Shown here: one piece after another, positions 1 through 11,000 of the stretch
Numbering within the stretch: the first letter of the stretch is position 1
Layout of the letters: every line of letters begins with the position of its first letter
Source: Rallus limicola
Lineage: Eukaryota > Chordata > Aves > Gruiformes > Rallidae
NCBI GenBank assembly: GCA_022605955.1
Contig: JAKCOZ010000001.1
Span: 21,754,146 to 21,818,145 of the forward strand
DNA length: 64,000 nt
Direction: 5' to 3'
The notes under the pieces: model-generated
Databases searched by the model: none
What the model saw: only the letters and a program-made list of their open reading frames with translations
Told to the model about the DNA's origin: nothing
Program-made: the position numbers and the translations under genes

Positions 1-3000
1 ATGTAACATCTGCTGCCCGTGGCCAGGCATTTCTAACCAAATTGACTTTATTAAATAATCAGTAACTTGTTTATATTTCTTCTATAGCTTGCTTTAGAAA
101 CATTGATTGATTCAAGCAATCCTATAATTTCATTGTCCTATAAACTTGGCTGGAGATAAGTAAGGATTTATGTTCATGGATCAATAGCTCCACATTGACA
201 GAAAAAGCCAAAGAACCAAGCCTAGACAAGTCTTGCAGTTGCATAGAGATGTATAAATGTTTGCCTTTATAGCAATAGCATATAAGAACCAGAAAGTTGC
301 AATTTCTTCTGTGAATTTCAGTTTTTAAACAAAAGGGGAAAAAACACAACAAACTTACCTTCATTCTTTGATTGAAAAGCTACTCTAGATAGCAAACTTG
401 AGGCTTGGATTCTCTAAACTGTGTTTCAGTGCAGGACCACAGGTCAAAAGAACTGTGAAAAAAAATAAACTGAAGCACCTTGTTCTAGAACTTAATTAGC
501 TAAACTCCACTTATCAACTTCTTTCATCCATTAGCTCGTGGGATTGACACCAAAACACATAAAGCCCTGTCCTTTTCTTCACTTTGCAAATAGGAAGATG
601 AAGAACACTTTTTCCCCAATTAACAGAAACATTTTGTGAGCTCAATGTGTTATCTCTGTTACTACATTCCTCACCTTACCTCTCCAGTTTGCAGTTCAAT
701 AATTTTATTGTGGAATCCTTTCAATACAACTCAAATAGATTTCTTTAGAGAAAGATTACATGCAGCCTCCTTAAAAGCAGGGCAGACACCTTGGAGACAA
801 TTAGACACAGCAACCATCACTGCACAGAGCAGTGCAATGGCTCCTGGGCTGCCAGATGGAGAAACCCTGGACGTTGCATCCTTTGAGTCACCCTAACACA
901 AGAAAGGGAGTCAAAGGACAAATAGAAAGGATGAGGGGGATAGTAGCAGCCAAGAAGAGGCAGGTCTAAGCATCCTGTTGCGGGAAGACAGCCGTGGCCA
1001 TCTGCCCTGCATTCTGCTTTGGAAAAGGACAAGTCAAAAGCTGGATGAACATGCTACAGAGTACCTCCTTCAAAAGCACCAGATTGCTGATACAGACCAT
1101 CAGCAGCCTGCACACGTGTCCTGGAGATGGGCTCCCAGGGCCAGGAGGGGTGATGGGATGGAAGCTGAGGGTAACCACCATGTATACCAGCTCTCACCAG
1201 GGGTTGCAGGCCCACCAGGATGAAGGTAGGAGGCAGGTAACAGGGTGCACTGGCACAGCACGGGGTGAGACAGGACCTGGGGCCAGCCAGGGCGTCCAGT
1301 CAGCAGCTGAAGCCCCAGGTAAAAAGATAAAGTAAGACACATGAGAGTAGGGTGTTTGAAACAGTAAATTCAGTATTAATACTCTGCCAAAAAGCAAAAT
1401 GACAAAAGAGGTTTGGCACCAAAAGCCTTAAAAACCTTGAACCTCAGGTAGGTAAGGCAAAGAAGCATTCTTCACCTGAGGCCCACCACTGTTTTTTCAA
1501 ATAGCATACGCTTCTAAAATAAGCCCCACAGACGTGCATGGAGAACTTCCCTATGGGTTACTGCCTTCTGTCTGACAAGCATGGTAGAATCATGTCCCAT
1601 CTGGGCACCATGGTCAGTATCAGCTCTGCCTTTGTGCTTTATCTCATATTGTCTAAAATCAGATGCAATTACCCCTCTGAGTTGAATAAAGTAGCAAAAA
1701 GAAAGACCCAAAGAATGTACAATGTATTAGACAATGCAAACATGCCAAAACCAGGACTGGCATTACCACTCGGGCACAATCACCAACTAGTTTCAGCATA
1801 GATGGCAGAAAGGAAGGAGGAAGGTCAACATCAAGCAAGTCAGGCTAAATACTATTGCCATAGTAATGGGTTTTCATACTCCAGGAAGCCCAGATATACT
1901 ACTCTGTATCCACATGTAGAAAAGCAGTATGACTGCAAAGAGACTCTACCTGGCCGTTCAAAGTAATCACTGAGGAGCAATCCCAGCTCTTCAGCAATTC
2001 TTTAGTGGCATTCACAGAACCTCTCTTTTAGGCAGCAGAAACATCCCTTCACAGGACACAGGAAGTTCTCCTGAAGAACACCAGGGGCAGGATTTGGAAA
2101 TACTGGTCTGACCCCTGTAGACTGGGAGGGAGAAATTGCTGCCCTACTGCCTCTCTTGCCTTTGATGGCGTTCCCCATGGTAAATATTTCAAAATGCTAG
2201 TAACTTCAGTGTGAGTAATCATGCCGGCTATTTTCAGATGGCAGTAAGGATCCTTAATATATGGAGCACTGGAACACACAGAGCTGTGGCAGGATGACAT
2301 GTAATACCTTCAAACTATGGGGCAAATGAAGGGGCAAAATTAAGTACATTGAAAACCCATGTCCCTACCCAGAGGATATCCACTGCCTAAATTTATGCAT
2401 TTCATGACTAATTCTTGGTAGACTGTACCAAACGTTCCCAAAGGCCTTCTTACCTATTTGAGAGGGAGCACAGACAACTAACTTGCAAATTCCATCTCCA
2501 TAGATGCTGCAGAAGAGCAGCCTTTTGTGCTCTCCCATTCATGGCTTTTTTTGCTGCAGTCATTTCTGCTGACCATTTGTACACTGATTCACCAAATCAG
2601 AAATCCCTTCGGCGCTCTCATTCTCAGCAGATATGTTGTAACTCAGATGTGCACGGCTGGTGAGGGGGCAGAAAAAAGAAAAAGTGAAAAAAAACCCGAC
2701 ACCTTACGCAATCACAAAACTAGCATTTCCAAATCTCAAGTTCTTACTGCAAGTCTTGGCTCAGTTCAGGTTTTTGAAGGACTAGTTCTTCATTTTTGCA
2801 ATTGTTTTTCTGGGGGCAAAGATGGTCAAGTCCTCAAAGCAAGGAAAAAAAACCTTCCAAAGCTTGTGAAACTCAAAGGATCAGGGCTAAAATGACTAAT
2901 TAAACTAATTTAATTGCTTAGTTAAAAAAAAAATGCATGTTTTTCCTGAAGTCTCATGAATCTGAGAGTGAAGTTGTGAATTCTAAATGCTTGAGTTTAG

Positions 3001-6000
3001 CAACACTTGCGAAGGGGCATGCACCCAATAAGCTGACCTGTTAGCCATGGGAAGAGAGGTTAAGTGGAAGACTAAATAACACGACATATGAGTTGAGACA
3101 GCAATAAGAACTTAATCTCAACAAGATTTCAACCCTGCTGATGCTCATGTTAGCTTGCTGTCTCAGACTGAAGTACAGACAGGATCTGGGCCTAAGGTTT
3201 ACAGTGAGTCCTGCCTCCTTCCTATCTTCTGCTGCCTCTACCAAGTGGCAGATAATCACAACCTTAGACTGTAGCTGGGTTAGTGCAAAAAGGAAAGAGG
3301 TAATCTTCTCAGTCTCACTAAAAAAAAAAAAAAGAAAATCCGTGGAACAAAACTTTTAGCCATTGTATTTTATGTTTTCACTGGCTGCTGATCAGAGCCA
3401 AGGTTCATGGAAAACCATGGCCCTGTGACAATCTGAGAGAACCCCTTTTTACTTTCCACAGAGCCTAACAAAGCCTTCAAGCTCCAAGAGACTTGGGGAA
3501 GGGGGGGTTTAAGAAGCCATTCTTAGAAGTTTCTTTCTACTCTGAACGTGCTGCTGCTGCTTTCTTTACCTTCAGCTAATTAAGTGCAACAAGCTCAAGT
3601 GAGCAATTGCAATGATAAATCAGCTCTAGTATAAGCATAGTCAGCAGCCCTGGCAACTGTCCACTTTTAACTTCAGTTCTTCTTCCTCACCATACATTTT
3701 GAAGTTTTCATGTTAACTCAGAACGCAACAACACACACTTCCCCCTCACCCGACTCACACGGTTACACTCATACAGCAACCAAGCTGTCATGACAGGAGC
3801 TCTGGCCCAGCACAAAGCCCTACAGCCATCAACAAAATTTTAAAGTAGGTGCCTTGGAACAGATGCAGCTTGGAGAGCTAGATCTGTCGGACACGTACTC
3901 CAATGAATGGGGTATTTTCTCCTTAAGAGCCCCTGCTCTGTCTGTGGCAGTTCAGGCTATGGAGAAACCAGCAAATAGCCAGATGTGAGGCAAAGGGTCT
4001 GGAACTACTTGAGACATCCCAGGAACAGCGGGATGTTGTGATGAATTGCAATTCATCTACCTTATATTTGTAAGCAAAGTGGCACATGAATGCAAGATGC
4101 CAAATGGAGTAAGCTGACTGGAAATGGAGAAGATTGTTTTCAGATGGGACCTATATTTATGCAAGACTAGAAGCCAAGGGCAGAGAACAGCAACAGGACA
4201 AAAGGCTCACCGTACAGTTGATAAAATATACTTTCTTCCAGTCACCTTTACCTTGGTTTCCCTTGGCCAAGTCTCTAAAGCAGTGAGGCATCAGACAGGG
4301 GAAGCGGGTGTGGAGAGGGGCCTTCACAGATGCATGCAGGTATTTTAATAGCATTTTTGTAAGTCTGGAGCAGGTAGACACACTCTGTCCCTGAGTGACG
4401 CTCTTCAGCTCTCTGGATGGAAAGCACCAACTCCAAGGGTAAAATATTGTTTTTCTCTTAGTATATGTAACTCCAATTAACCTTATTGGAGCATTGTGGG
4501 TACACTGAGAAGATTACACTCCTTAATGTGCCGTTACAGCTGTATTGTAAATGCAACATTACACGCTTTCTATTATAGTTCAAGACCGCTATGCTCTTCA
4601 AGACTGTTATAAACCTCAGAAAACAGGGGTTTATAATGGAAACACTGAAACACTCAACTCTAAAAGCCCCGGCAGAGAGGAAACACAGCTATAAATTCAG
4701 CTTCTGTTTTCCAGCATATACATTGACAAGGTATGAATAATATGTATTTCTGCACTTAGAACAGAGACATGTACACCTTGCTCGGGGTAACCTTTACTGT
4801 AAAAATGGAGGATGGCAAGAGCTCAAAGTGGAAAGAACAAGCTTTTGTCTTGTCTTTTACAGAGTTACTGCAAGCACAATAATTGTATAAAAACAGCAAT
4901 TGAAATTTAGTAGCCTGTGCACTGGGGATTTTAAAAAGGGTGGGTAATGTTTCTATGGTCAGCAAAGGAAAAACCACAACCCCCCCAAACCCCTTCAGCC
5001 TCAAAAAAAAAAAGAATTGGCTATCTGGATACTGTTCTTGCGACACCGCAAATTGATTTGCTCACCATAGCAAAAATGAGTATTCTCTCTATATTCTCTT
5101 TGATATATAATCTGGTCCCTAGCTTCTTAACGCTACCAGGGAGCAAAATTTGGACTAGCAATTACTGGGCCTGCAAATATAAAAAGACCCCAACCTGTTT
5201 AGAAAGAGAACGACAGGCAACTGTATTATCATTGGGATGGTGGCACTTAAGAACTTCTTCAGATATTAATATCAACAGCAGAGGTGGGTTGATATAATCC
5301 CATTAGCCACATCGTGTTGTTTGACATCCGATGCGTACAAGGAAATGAAACAAAACCAACACAACTGCTCTTTGGGTGGTACACTGATGCTGGGTGAACA
5401 GAGGAACCTGTGCATTTTAGACACTGCAAGCCTTGACTGGAAGGTGGGGAAAGCTGGAATTGGAAGGTCCGTGCATTTTTCTGGGACAGCCCTCACCTCT
5501 AGGCAGGAGATGGGGAGAGGCACCCACTGCTGCTGTTGTCCACACAGGGCTTGGTGCAACAGAAGGTACCACCACCACCACCACCCTCCTCCTTAGGCAC
5601 CTGCCATGCCCAAGGATTTCAGTGGCATCCCTGGACACATTGCGGCCCTGGGGAGACAGGAGTTGCCTGTTCTTCACCAGGGTTCAGCTGGCAGATGTGG
5701 TGTCAGCATACAGTGAAATACCCAGGACCTGTCAAGGCTGTGTGCAGATATGGTCCGATTTTTATATTAGGGCTGCTCAAATTTGGGAAGGTTTCTTGAA
5801 TGTGTAGGGAAGGTTTTCAGAGTCGGTGCCGTTGCCCTCATAAATTATTTTCTGTTATTACCTACCTATTAATAATGTCTCTGATACTGCAAACAGGGAG
5901 AAGAGCAGATATGCCAGACATCTATAAGGTGAATGAAAAACTTCATGTGAAAAGCAGCCCATGAGCCCTCCTCAGCTGTTTGGGGTTTTTTTTTAAGGTA

Positions 6001-6180
6001 ATGGATTAACAGAAGGTTTAGCACTTCTTACCAACACCTCTAACATTTGCTATAGCATCCTCATTTTAGATGTATATCCCCACCTTGAGGGTGCTGTGTT
6101 TAACATTTCTGAGTGTTTGGTTCATGAAGGGCACATGCTCCTTAGCTTTCTGCTTTCCACCTTTTCATATGACAGCACAA
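1..6180. other. Upstream non-coding DNA, nothing recognised
   Basis: I recognise no exon, RNA gene or transposon here on either strand. Short open frames on both strands have unremarkable composition, and I saw no convincing splice-bounded coding segment. An RFX X-box-like sequence (GCAGCCCTGGCAAC, 3644-3657) is the only motif I noted. By mammalian synteny this DNA could lie in or before TBXAS1 (minus strand), but no thromboxane synthase peptide was seen. Confidence 0.6.
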
Positions 6181-6246
6181 ACCAAACATGCCCAAAAGCC
6201 ATACCAAACACGCCCAAAAGCCATACCAAACATGCCCAAAAGCCGT
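6181..6246. repeat. 22-bp tandem repeat, three copies
   Basis: Three consecutive 22-bp units start at 6181, 6203 and 6225. They begin ACCAAACATGCCC and share the core CCCAAAAGCC. Unit 2 differs from unit 1 by one base (CACGCCC for CATGCCC) and unit 3 by one base near its end. The unit is not a multiple of three, so it does not encode a peptide repeat. It looks like a small, recent minisatellite. Confidence 0.9.
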
Positions 6247-6432
6247 ACCTCCATGTTGATCCTGAGGCAGCAAGTCTGCAAGAAGGAAGGGAATGGTCTC
6301 ATTATCCAGACCTGTTCAGTATTTGGCAGCATCTGTGGATAGTATGGGCAAAGCTACTTTATCACCGTTAAAAGGGCAATGCAATTCCCAGGAGAACTGG
6401 GAAACGTCTTTCCCAGCTTCTATTGGGCAAGA

Positions 6433-6469
6433 CCTTTAATAGGACTAACTCCTATTAAAGGAGTTAATA
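6433..6469. repeat. Nested inverted repeats of a TAATAGG-type unit
   Basis: CCTTTAATAGGA (6433-6444) is perfectly complementary in inverted order to TCCTATTAAAGG (6450-6461). The second arm also forms an alternative hairpin with the sequence after it (TAACTCCT...AGGAGTTA). The two hairpins are mutually exclusive. No function is known to me. Confidence 0.7.
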
Positions 6470-7490
6470 GGGCTTTGCTTCCACATTTTTATTTTTTATT
6501 TCATTTAAATAGGGTCTTGCACCAGCAGTCTTAGCTAAAACATTCTCTGTTCTTCAGTCTTCAGTGTGACCGCTGCTTGCTGGCCCACCCCAGCAGCAGC
6601 AGCTGATAACTGGTGTCACTGGCCATAAATAGTGCATAAAGCAAATCTGCAGTCTTCATCTTGAGTAGGAACCTCCCAGTAGAAAAGGACCATCAGGGTA
6701 TAACTGTGTCATTGAACTCCGACCCTGCGCACTGGGGATCACCATTGGGTGTATGCTCAGCCCTGGGAGGTCTGCAGAACACCCCTCTGCAAAATATTTC
6801 TCAAAACTCTCTGGCGAATTTACACGTGGCTGGAAGGACCAACAGCAAGGCAGGAATAGCTTCCCAGGCACCTACTTGTCAGAGGAACATAGCCAAAATG
6901 CTCAGGAGTATTTTGCTTGACCCATGAAGCCGTTTCCCCTCCCTGTGTTACCCTGGGAGCTGTTCTGTTTTATTAAGCAGCACCACAAAGCTGCAGCATT
7001 TCCAAGGGTTTCTCTGTAGTGATGTGCACTGCCTGAGACTTTTTGGTTGCCTCCAGTTCAGCAAACAGCAGAAGTACTGGAACAAGGAAACACATGCAGG
7101 TAGCACTGTTGCAGCCACTTACTACAAAAATTTCCACTAAGACCTAGAAAGTGAACTCAAAAAGAAAATTAAAGAAACAATTTTAAATACGAGCTTAAAT
7201 TCATCAAGAAACTGGATGTTTTAAGAACCTTATTGACTAGAGAAAGATTTCCAGTCCCCATAGGGAATGGGATTCCCTCCCGCATGTTCTTCTAAGGCTG
7301 AATGATGATTCATTCCCAGTAACCCTTCCAACTGCCACGGTTCTAATCACAGCTGTGAGGGAGAGGGGCATCCCCGTGCTGCTGGGCCCATGTGCTAGCA
7401 CTGCAGACAATCCCTCACGCCAACGCAAATCCAGATGACTTGCCCAACGATGCAGCATGGAGACGACATGGCAAAACCTCCCAACCAAAA

Positions 7491-7518
7491 AGGAGGAGGA
7501 GGAGGAGGAGGAGGAGGG
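7491..7518. repeat. (GGA)n microsatellite
   Basis: About nine consecutive GGA triplets follow AAAA. On the + strand an open frame reads through them as poly-Glu or poly-Arg, but this is a by-product of the triplet repeat and not evidence of a gene. Confidence 0.95.
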
Positions 7519-7604
7519 CATCCAGGACCTGGGAGCTGTCAAGGGTATTTTCAGCGCACACATCCCCACCCCCCACCTCCACGGGAATCCTAGGGAATCC
7601 TTAC

Positions 7605-7632
7605 CTTTACATTCCTCCCATTCTTCCTCCAT
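7605..7632 (-). CDS. Candidate first coding exon of an unidentified minus-strand gene
   Basis: On the minus strand, 7632 down to 7605 reads ATG plus eight codons (M E E E W E E C K) and one extra nucleotide. It is followed at once by a near-consensus donor, AAAG/GTAAGG (intron from 7604). It lies at the downstream edge of a compact CpG island. I found no other ATG on the minus strand between about 7930 and this one, so it would be the first AUG of a transcript starting in the island. The context is C at -3 and G at +4. The frame is also open upstream through the whole island. I do not recognise the peptide and could not find exon 2 at lower coordinates. It may be a bird-specific gene, a 5' exon of a divergent neighbour such as TBXAS1 (inferred from mammalian synteny), or a non-coding RNA exon. 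Confidence 0.35.
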
Positions 7633-7935
7633 TTGTTCGTGGTTGGCCGGGGAGCGACACTGCAACACCCCGAGGGGAGCGGTGGAGAGCAAACTCTCGG
7701 CCGCCTCCCACGAAACGGACAGGTGCTTGGAAAGCCGCCCTCGGCCCAGCAGCTCGGCAGCGGCGACGGGCCTACAAATCCCAGAAGGCCGCGGGCCCCC
7801 CCCCGCGCCGCTTCCCGGGGCTGCCCCTCGCCGCGCCCCGTGGGGCTTGTGGTTCCTCCGGCACTGCGCCTGCTGGCGTGCCCTCGCTGCGGAGGGCCCC
7901 GGCTTTCCGTGGCTGCAGCGGAGACAAACGCTCTA
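7625..7935. promoter_or_regulatory. Compact CpG island, probable promoter
   Basis: About 310 bp that are sharply GC- and CpG-rich compared with the flanks (many CGCC, GCGG and CCGCG groups). The island ends abruptly at an AT-rich repeat. It contains a ZNF143-type motif and an inverted, weaker copy. There is no TATA box in the island. A candidate first exon with a good donor leaves it on the minus strand. Together these suggest a CpG-type promoter about 21 kb upstream of HIPK2, transcribing away from HIPK2 and possibly in both directions. Confidence 0.6.
7772..7789 (+). promoter_or_regulatory. ZNF143/THAP11 (SBS-type) motif
   Basis: CTACAAATCCCAGAAGGC closely matches the established ACTACAATTCCCAGAATGC-type element bound by ZNF143 and THAP11, which lies near transcription starts of many CpG-island promoters. 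A degenerate copy in inverted orientation lies at about 7837-7855 (minus strand ACCACAAGCCCCACGGGGC). The inverted arrangement fits a bidirectional promoter. The match was made by eye. Confidence 0.6.
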
Positions 7936-7950
7936 CAGCCTATTAATCTA

Positions 7951-8018
7951 TTTTATTTATATATACATATACATATATATATATAATTGATATATATGTA
8001 TATTATATATATTAAAAC
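7951..8018. repeat. AT-rich (TA)n/(CATA)n microsatellite
   Basis: Alternating TA and CATA units with interruptions lie directly beside the small CpG island. The tract is partly self-complementary (TATATATGTATATTATATATA). It is low-complexity DNA and no gene is implied. Confidence 0.9.
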
Positions 8019-8030
8019 ATTTAATATAAC

Positions 8031-8087
8031 TTTGCTTTCTTATGCAGGTGTGTGCATGGCATACGCACGCCTGCATAAGAAAGCAAA
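8031..8087. repeat. Long near-perfect hairpin (24-bp stem, 9-nt loop)
   Basis: The arm at 8031-8054 pairs with 8064-8087. There are 22 Watson-Crick pairs and two G:U pairs, with no bulge. The loop is CATGGCATA. Pairing stops abruptly at both ends of the stem, and the flanks do not extend it. The stem is too short and too regular for a typical pre-miRNA, which has about 33 bp with mismatches. A short template-switch inversion or a very small inverted-repeat element is more likely. Confidence 0.85.
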
Positions 8088-8099
8088 ACTCATCAAATA

Positions 8100-11000
8100 C
8101 TTTTGGGTGAAAGCAGTGGGTCTGTGTGCTCCTAGTGCTCTTTTGGCTTCTGGTGGGGGCTGGTTTGCTGGGAAGGCACGGGGTTGGGGGGAGCGGGAGG
8201 GAAAAAAGGCTTATGAGCAAATGTTGCCAAATGACTTTGCAAGATCAGATGGGAAAAACCTAAGTATTCCCATACACTAATTAGTTAATTACTGGCCTCA
8301 AGCCTACAAACGCGCCTATACTTAACAGTATCCTCCACTGAAGTGAATGCAATTGAATCTCATACTCCAGTTGCTCCAGAAACTCCAGGCCTCTAGAAAT
8401 TATAAGCATGGCTAAGTAATGGTGAGATTTTAGAAGTAATTAAGGGCTTATCTACATTGGGAGTTGCTGCAAAGTAGCTTCACTTGCCTAACTCCCCTCC
8501 CCTACGCTGGACATGTAATTCACGCTAATACTGCTTTATTCTGAATTTGCACCATTGGGGCTTTCAGTTCAGCTATCTTCACCTGAATTGATGGACTTCT
8601 TGTGCAAGGTGAGCCTAAACTACATCTTCTGACTTTACCTTGTGTTTGAGGCTCTACTTAGGCATCTTTTCCCAAAAGCTAGGCATTTCTTTTGAAAAAA
8701 TGAAGTGTCTCACACAGCCCCTGCTATCCAGAATTTGGGAGGTGAATAGGAACATTAAATGCCACAACAGCCACAAAATAAACCTTCAGGACCACAGTCC
8801 TGTTTGCCTAACTGGGAATGTTTGTTTTTCTAACACCAGGAAGAAGACTGTGCAGAGGGGAGAAAGCTCTCCTTTCAGAGGAAAGTCTCCTCTTAGTAAC
8901 TAGTCCTTGTGGACTAACTGCTTTTACAATTAGCTTTAACAATACTTAATGGAGAACATGCAATTCATTATCTTTCCAGAGAACAGTTAAAGCTTTAATG
9001 TTTTGCCCAAATTTTATTAACTGCGTATGCATAAAAATGTGAACATTACTGTGCAATATGTCACTTCCAAGACCAGTAGGCATTAAGCCCATTGATATAC
9101 AAACAGTCAAGAGAAGGACGGGTCCTAGATAATGGAAAAATCATAATGCATAATGATGTGGGAGGTTTTAGCACACAGACAGGTGGTACCTATGAAGACT
9201 TCATATGGCACTGTTCCTAAATGAAGAAGACTTCCCAGAGGTTGGGACACGATGCAGAGGCAGACAAAGAGTCCTGCCCGAACTGTAGAGGACCCAATGC
9301 TGCTCCATGGCTTGTAGTGCTGAGGCGCAGCCCAGCTCTGCACAGCGGCAGGACTTCTTTGCTCACTAAACTGCTTCTGGACTCTGGACCAGGGAAGAGT
9401 TTAGTAAGGCACCACAGCTCATCTTGCACGTCTAGAACAAGCTGGCAGCACATGAATAGAATGGCATACTTAAGCCATAACCCGGATAAGCCTTCCAGGA
9501 TAATTGAGATTCTACAGTATGTGACTTTTAAAAGTAAGTTTTCATAGACTTGATAGAAAAATGTGAGTTTTGACCTAGCACTTTTCATTCCAAGATTTCT
9601 GAATAATCTTTTTTAATGCAGGTTTAGAAAAGGGGGGAGAAAAAAAGGCAGAGTATGTTCTTTTGACTTCAATTCAAATTCAATTGATAGAAGATCTATT
9701 AATCACCAACATGCAATTTATATCAAGAATGCCTGTATTAAAGCAGAGCTAGAATCTGTTCTTCCCAAGATCTCGTGGCATTAAGAATACAGCTATGTTT
9801 GTTTTCTTTTTTTCTTTTTTTTTTTGTTCTGAACTCTGTCACATTTGGTTCACTGAGGCAGCAACTCTTATTTTAAAAGAGCTGTAAGAAAAACGCTTTT
9901 GTGAAGACACAGGATTATTACTTATTCCAACAGGTATTTTGGTAGTTCCTGACTCTGCAAAGACTTGCATAACTAAATACACCATGAATAAGTACATTGA
10001 AATTGCTACAGTCTGTCTAATGTTTTCATCTTCCTATTTCCCAGAACAATAATGGTCTCAGTCATCTATTATTTGCAAGAATTCACAGATAAAATCAGAA
10101 TAAAGAGGAAGCATGGATAATATAGTTCCAGACCCTCCTATTGTTTTGTAGGGGTAGGGAAATCCACTGGAGACTAAACTTTCTGTAAACAGCAGTCTGA
10201 CGCTGCCTGCCCTTCTTTCTCCGAGGGGCTGGCTGACACCGGGAACCTCACCCCACCCCATTCACCTGACCACTGAGCTGAAAGAGGTGCCATCTGTAAG
10301 GACCACAGGAGGATGAACATGTTTCTTTTCCCTTATGGAAAGGAGAAGCAAAATCCAAGTACAGAATATTTCCCAATGGCAGAAGGCAGGACAAAAGGGA
10401 AAAAACCCCACATTTAATGCAAATGGTGCCAGAGCTAAAAAATCCCACTGCCTTTCATGGGGGAGTTTCCCAGTCTGCGTTGCCTTGCACAGAGAAGACT
10501 GACTCAAGTCTGTAATGACATTCAGCATAAAACATCACTAAAGCCTTCTATGTGGCTTCCATATTTTGAAAAGAGCAGGGCTTTCCTGAATATGTTCTCT
10601 CGAACACCTAGCAGGCATGGGGAAAAGGGAGGTGAAGCCAAAACAATAACCTTGCAAAGTGCTGAGTGGCAAACCAGAGAGCCAAAGTGCTCATGTTTTC
10701 CTAAATGCCTTTCATAAAACTGAAAAGTTTTATAAAGCTGCACCCAGGTTTCCTGGGCACTTGCTGAGATAGGAGCTGATGCCACCCCACCAGGTCCCTA
10801 GCAGTATCCCACTCTGCCACCCAGCCTCTGGGAGTTTGCAGGGTATTTCCCCTTGGGTTCGACTAACACAGAGGAGCAGCAAAATCAGGTTCCCAAACAG
10901 CAGATCAGATGGTGAGTGTACAGTGTGCTCAGTATGCAGTGTGCACAGTATTTAACTTGCTCCTTTGTAACCATGATGACCTAAGCAAAGGGGAGCTCAT

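Noticed and set aside
7392..7990. Three overlapping + strand frames of 117-184 codons
   Set aside because: They run through a GGA microsatellite, a CpG island and an AT microsatellite. Low stop density from composition explains them.
8031..8087. microRNA precursor
   Set aside because: The stem is 24 bp with no bulges, a short loop and no basal extension, unlike a typical Drosha/Dicer substrate. No evidence of expression is visible.
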